From: Serinicoccus chungangensis
GTDB lineage: Bacteria > Actinomycetota > Actinomycetes > Actinomycetales > Dermatophilaceae
Length of the DNA: 64,000 bases
Direction of reading: 5' to 3'
Assembly (NCBI RefSeq): GCF_001483745.1
Contig: NZ_LQBL01000027.1
Location: 62,001-126,000, forward strand
Both the position numbers and the translations under genes were made by a program. Shown here piece after piece: positions 61,924-64,000 of this stretch. The notes under the pieces were generated by a model. That model was not told the DNA's origin and did not search any database. It was given only the letters and a program-made list of their open reading frames with translations. The number at the start of each line of letters is the position of its first letter. Positions within the stretch are counted from its first letter, which is position 1.

Positions 61924-63345
61924 ATGAGCACCAACATCGAGGAGCTCAACCCGGGCCTGAAGGACCTGGGCAAGTACGAGTACGGCTGGGCCGACCGGGA
62001 CGAGGCCGGAGCCTCGGCGCGGCGTGGCCTGTCCGAGGCCGTCGTGCGCGACATCTCGGACCGCAAGGGCGAGCCCCAGTGGATGCTCGACCAGCGCCTC
62101 AAGGCGCTGCGACTGTTCGGGAAGAAGCCGATGCCCCACTGGGGCGCCGACCTCTCGGACATCGACTTCGACAACATCAAGTACTTCGTGAAGTCCACGG
62201 AGAAGCAGGCCACCAGCTGGGAGGACCTGCCCGAGGACATCCGCAACACCTACGACCGGCTCGGCATCCCCGAGGCCGAGAAGCAGCGGCTCGTCGCCGG
62301 CGTCGCCGCGCAGTACGAGTCCGAGGTCGTCTACCACCAGATCCGCGAGGACCTGGAGGAGAAGGGTGTCCTCTTCCTGGACACCGACACCGCCCTGCGC
62401 GAGCACGGCGACCTGTTCCGGGAGTACTTCGGGTCGGTCATCCCCTCGGGGGACAACAAGTTCTCCGCGCTCAACACCGCCGTCTGGTCCGGTGGCTCGT
62501 TCATCTACGTCCCCAAGGGTGTCCACGTGGACATCCCGCTGCAGGCCTACTTCCGGATCAACACCGAGAACATGGGCCAGTTCGAGCGGACCCTCATCAT
62601 CGCCGACGAGGGCTCCTCGGTGCACTACGTCGAGGGCTGCACCGCCCCGATCTACAAGACCGACAGCCTGCACAGCGCGGTCGTCGAGATCGTGGTGAAG
62701 AAGAACGCCAAGGTGCGCTACACCACCATCCAGAACTGGTCGAACAACGTCTACAACCTCGTCACCAAGCGGGCGACCTGCGACGAGGGCGCGACCATGG
62801 AGTGGATCGACGGCAACATCGGCTCGAAGGTGACGATGAAGTACCCGGCCGTCTTCCTCCTCGGCGAGCACTCCAAGGGCGAGACCCTGTCCGTCGCCTT
62901 CGCCGGCGAGGGCCAGCACCAGGACGCCGGCTCCAAGATGGTGCACGCCGCCCCGCACACCTCCTCGACCATCGTGAGCAAGTCGGTGGCCCGTGGTGGC
63001 GGCCGGTCCTCCTACCGCGGCCTGGTCCAGATCAACGAGGGCGCCCACCACAGCAGGTCCTCGGTGGTCTGCGACGCGCTGCTGGTCGACCAGATCTCCC
63101 GGTCCGACACCTACCCCTACGTCGACGTCCGCGAGGACGACGTGCAGATGGGCCACGAGGCCACGGTGTCCAAGGTGTCCGAGGACCAGATGTTCTACCT
63201 CATGTCCCGAGGCATGTCCGAGACCGAGGCCATGGCCATGATCGTGCGCGGCTTCGTGGAGCCGATCGCCCGCGAGCTGCCCATGGAGTACGCCCTCGAG
63301 CTCAACCGCCTCATCGAGCTGCAGATGGAAGGAGCCGTCGGCTGA
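61924..63345 (+). CDS. sufB: Fe-S cluster assembly protein SufB
   Basis: SufB (473 residues) is the scaffold subunit of the SufBC2D complex that builds Fe-S clusters. The protein is full length and free of the intein present in mycobacterial Suf[38 protein letters not shown] and the C-terminal [22 protein letters not shown] blocks are conserved, and a Cys (in [10 protein letters not shown]) lies in the beta-helix core. The ATG is at 61924. The stop overlaps the sufD ATG by one base. Confidence 0.98.
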   Translation: MSTNIEELNPGLKDLGKYEYGWADRDEAGASARRGLSEAVVRDISDRKGEPQWMLDQRLKALRLFGKKPMPHWGADLSDIDFDNIKYFVKSTEKQATSWEDLPEDIRNTYDRLGIPEAEKQRLVAGVAAQYESEVVYHQIREDLEEKGVLFLDTDTALREHGDLFREYFGSVIPSGDNKFSALNTAVWSGGSFIYVPKGVHVDIPLQAYFRINTENMGQFERTLIIADEGSSVHYVEGCTAPIYKTDSLHSAVVEIVVKKNAKVRYTTIQNWSNNVYNLVTKRATCDEGATMEWIDGNIGSKVTMKYPAVFLLGEHSKGETLSVAFAGEGQHQDAGSKMVHAAPHTSSTIVSKSVARGGGRSSYRGLVQINEGAHHSRSSVVCDALLVDQISRSDTYPYVDVREDDVQMGHEATVSKVSEDQMFYLMSRGMSETEAMAMIVRGFVEPIARELPMEYALELNRLIELQMEGAVG

Positions 63346-64000
63346 TGTCGCTTCTTGTCGACGAGACGACCCAGGACCACCAGGACCCGCAGGCCCAGAT
63401 CGGCGGGGACCACCGCATCCCCGACCAGTCCCGCGCGGCGCGCACCCGGTCCTTCGACGTGGACGCCTTCGGCGTCCCCACCGGTCGCGAGGAGGAGTGG
63501 AGGTTCACCCCGGTGGACCGGCTGGCCGGCCTCTTCGCCGACGCCGCCACCGACGACCGCGAGGGTGACGCCGCGGCCGAGTTCGATGTCCGCGCGTCCG
63601 ACGAGGTGAGCGTCGCCACCCTGGCCCCGGGCCAGGCCCCCCGTGGCACCGTGCTCGTGCCCGAGGACCGCGGCGCGGCCGTCGCCTCGGCCAACACGGC
63701 GGAGGCGCTGCACCTCGCGATCGCCGCCGAGGCGCAGCTCGCCCAGCCGGTGCGGGTCGACGTCGCCGGCCGCGGGGCGGGGCGCCGCTCCAACGCCCAC
63801 GTGGTGCTGGAGGCGGGCGCGCACAGCAAGGCGCTGGTCATCCTCGACCACACCGGTGCCGCGGACCACACGGGCAACCTCGAGGTGCTCGTGGGTGACG
63901 GGGCCGACGTCACCGTCGTGTCCCTGCAGCGCTGGGACGACGAGGCGCTGCACCTCGCCCAGCACGAGGCGCTCGTCGGCCGGGACGCGACCTACAAGCA
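63345..64000 (+). CDS. sufD: Fe-S cluster assembly protein SufD (3' end beyond window)
   Basis: The reading frame opens at the ATG overlapping the sufB stop and stays open for 218 codons to the window edge. The N-terminal region has the SufD-typical REEEWRFTPVDRLAGL block near residue 50 and enters the beta-helix core (RSNAHVVLEAGAHSKALVILDH). SufD pairs with SufB in the scaffold complex. The C-terminus, and presumably sufC, lie outside the window. Confidence 0.95.
   Translation, partial: MSLLVDETTQDHQDPQAQIGGDHRIPDQSRAARTRSFDVDAFGVPTGREEEWRFTPVDRLAGLFADAATDDREGDAAAEFDVRASDEVSVATLAPGQAPRGTVLVPEDRGAAVASANTAEALHLAIAAEAQLAQPVRVDVAGRGAGRRSNAHVVLEAGAHSKALVILDHTGAADHTGNLEVLVGDGADVTVVSLQRWDDEALHLAQHEALVGRDATYK

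Noticed and set aside
61924-63345. Intein in SufB
   Set aside because: The protein is 473 residues, the normal intein-free length, and conserved blocks run through without interruption.

Overview
The window is a gene-dense chromosomal stretch (about 72% G+C by eye) from an actinobacterium. RbpA, WhiA, OpcA, an ANTAR regulator of the PdtaR type, a TIGR03085 protein, an HGxxPAAW protein and the tkt-tal-pgi-zwf-opcA and gap-pgk-tpi-secG clusters all point that way. Gene order and protein style fit the Micrococcales, probably the Ornithinimicrobium/Serinicoccus/Janibacter neighbourhood; the genus is inference. I found no insertion sequence, phage gene, CRISPR array or rRNA, and no gene-free stretch longer than about 220 bases.

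Layout: 1-1548 holds a FUSC-type membrane protein (cut by the left edge) and a TIGR03085 protein. 1643-9110 is a coupled run: a heterodimeric ABC exporter, two small Trp-associated membrane proteins, then trpC-trpB-trpA. 9107-11857 is a MauE/DoxX protein, a DsbA-like protein and pyk. A tRNA-Leu(CAA) and pdtaR follow, then a thioesterase divergent from polA. 16067-21538 is a branched-chain amino acid (Liv-type) ABC system whose binding protein is convergent to the other four genes. 21645-26047 holds a methyltransferase, rpsA and a BCCT transporter. Next come uvrB, a TerC protein, and on the minus strand an EamA exporter, an MBL-fold hydrolase, gltD and gltB. 37255-45623 is uvrA, an exported Rieske protein, uvrC, rapZ, yvcK and whiA. 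45752-49559 is gap-pgk-tpiA-secG-rbpA. Convergent to it is the pentose phosphate operon tkt-tal-pgi-zwf-opcA. The right end is ctaB-ctaA, a two-gene ABC transporter, and sufR-sufB-sufD, with sufD cut by the window edge.

Functionally the window covers tryptophan synthesis, lower glycolysis, the pentose phosphate branch, ammonium assimilation, nucleotide excision repair with DNA polymerase I, heme A synthesis and Fe-S cluster assembly. The most informative non-coding signal is that polA, uvrB and uvrA each carry the same promoter layout: a TTGTCRGTG-like 9-mer, exactly 8 bases, a TANNNT -10 box, exactly 6 bases, then the start codon. This matches the RecA-independent (PafBC-type) DNA-damage promoter known from mycobacteria combined with leaderless transcription. 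It suggests a LexA-independent repair regulon that would also drive the exported Rieske protein lying between uvrA and uvrC.

Other points of interest are a LivH permease fused to a secreted-side carboxypeptidase-regulatory-like domain, an asymmetric ABC exporter with one degenerate ATP site, a probable SufR autoregulatory operator over the sufR start, a strongly recurring octamer GGTATGCC/GGCATACC, and the absence of trpE, lgt, coaE and devB from positions where they often sit in actinobacteria.
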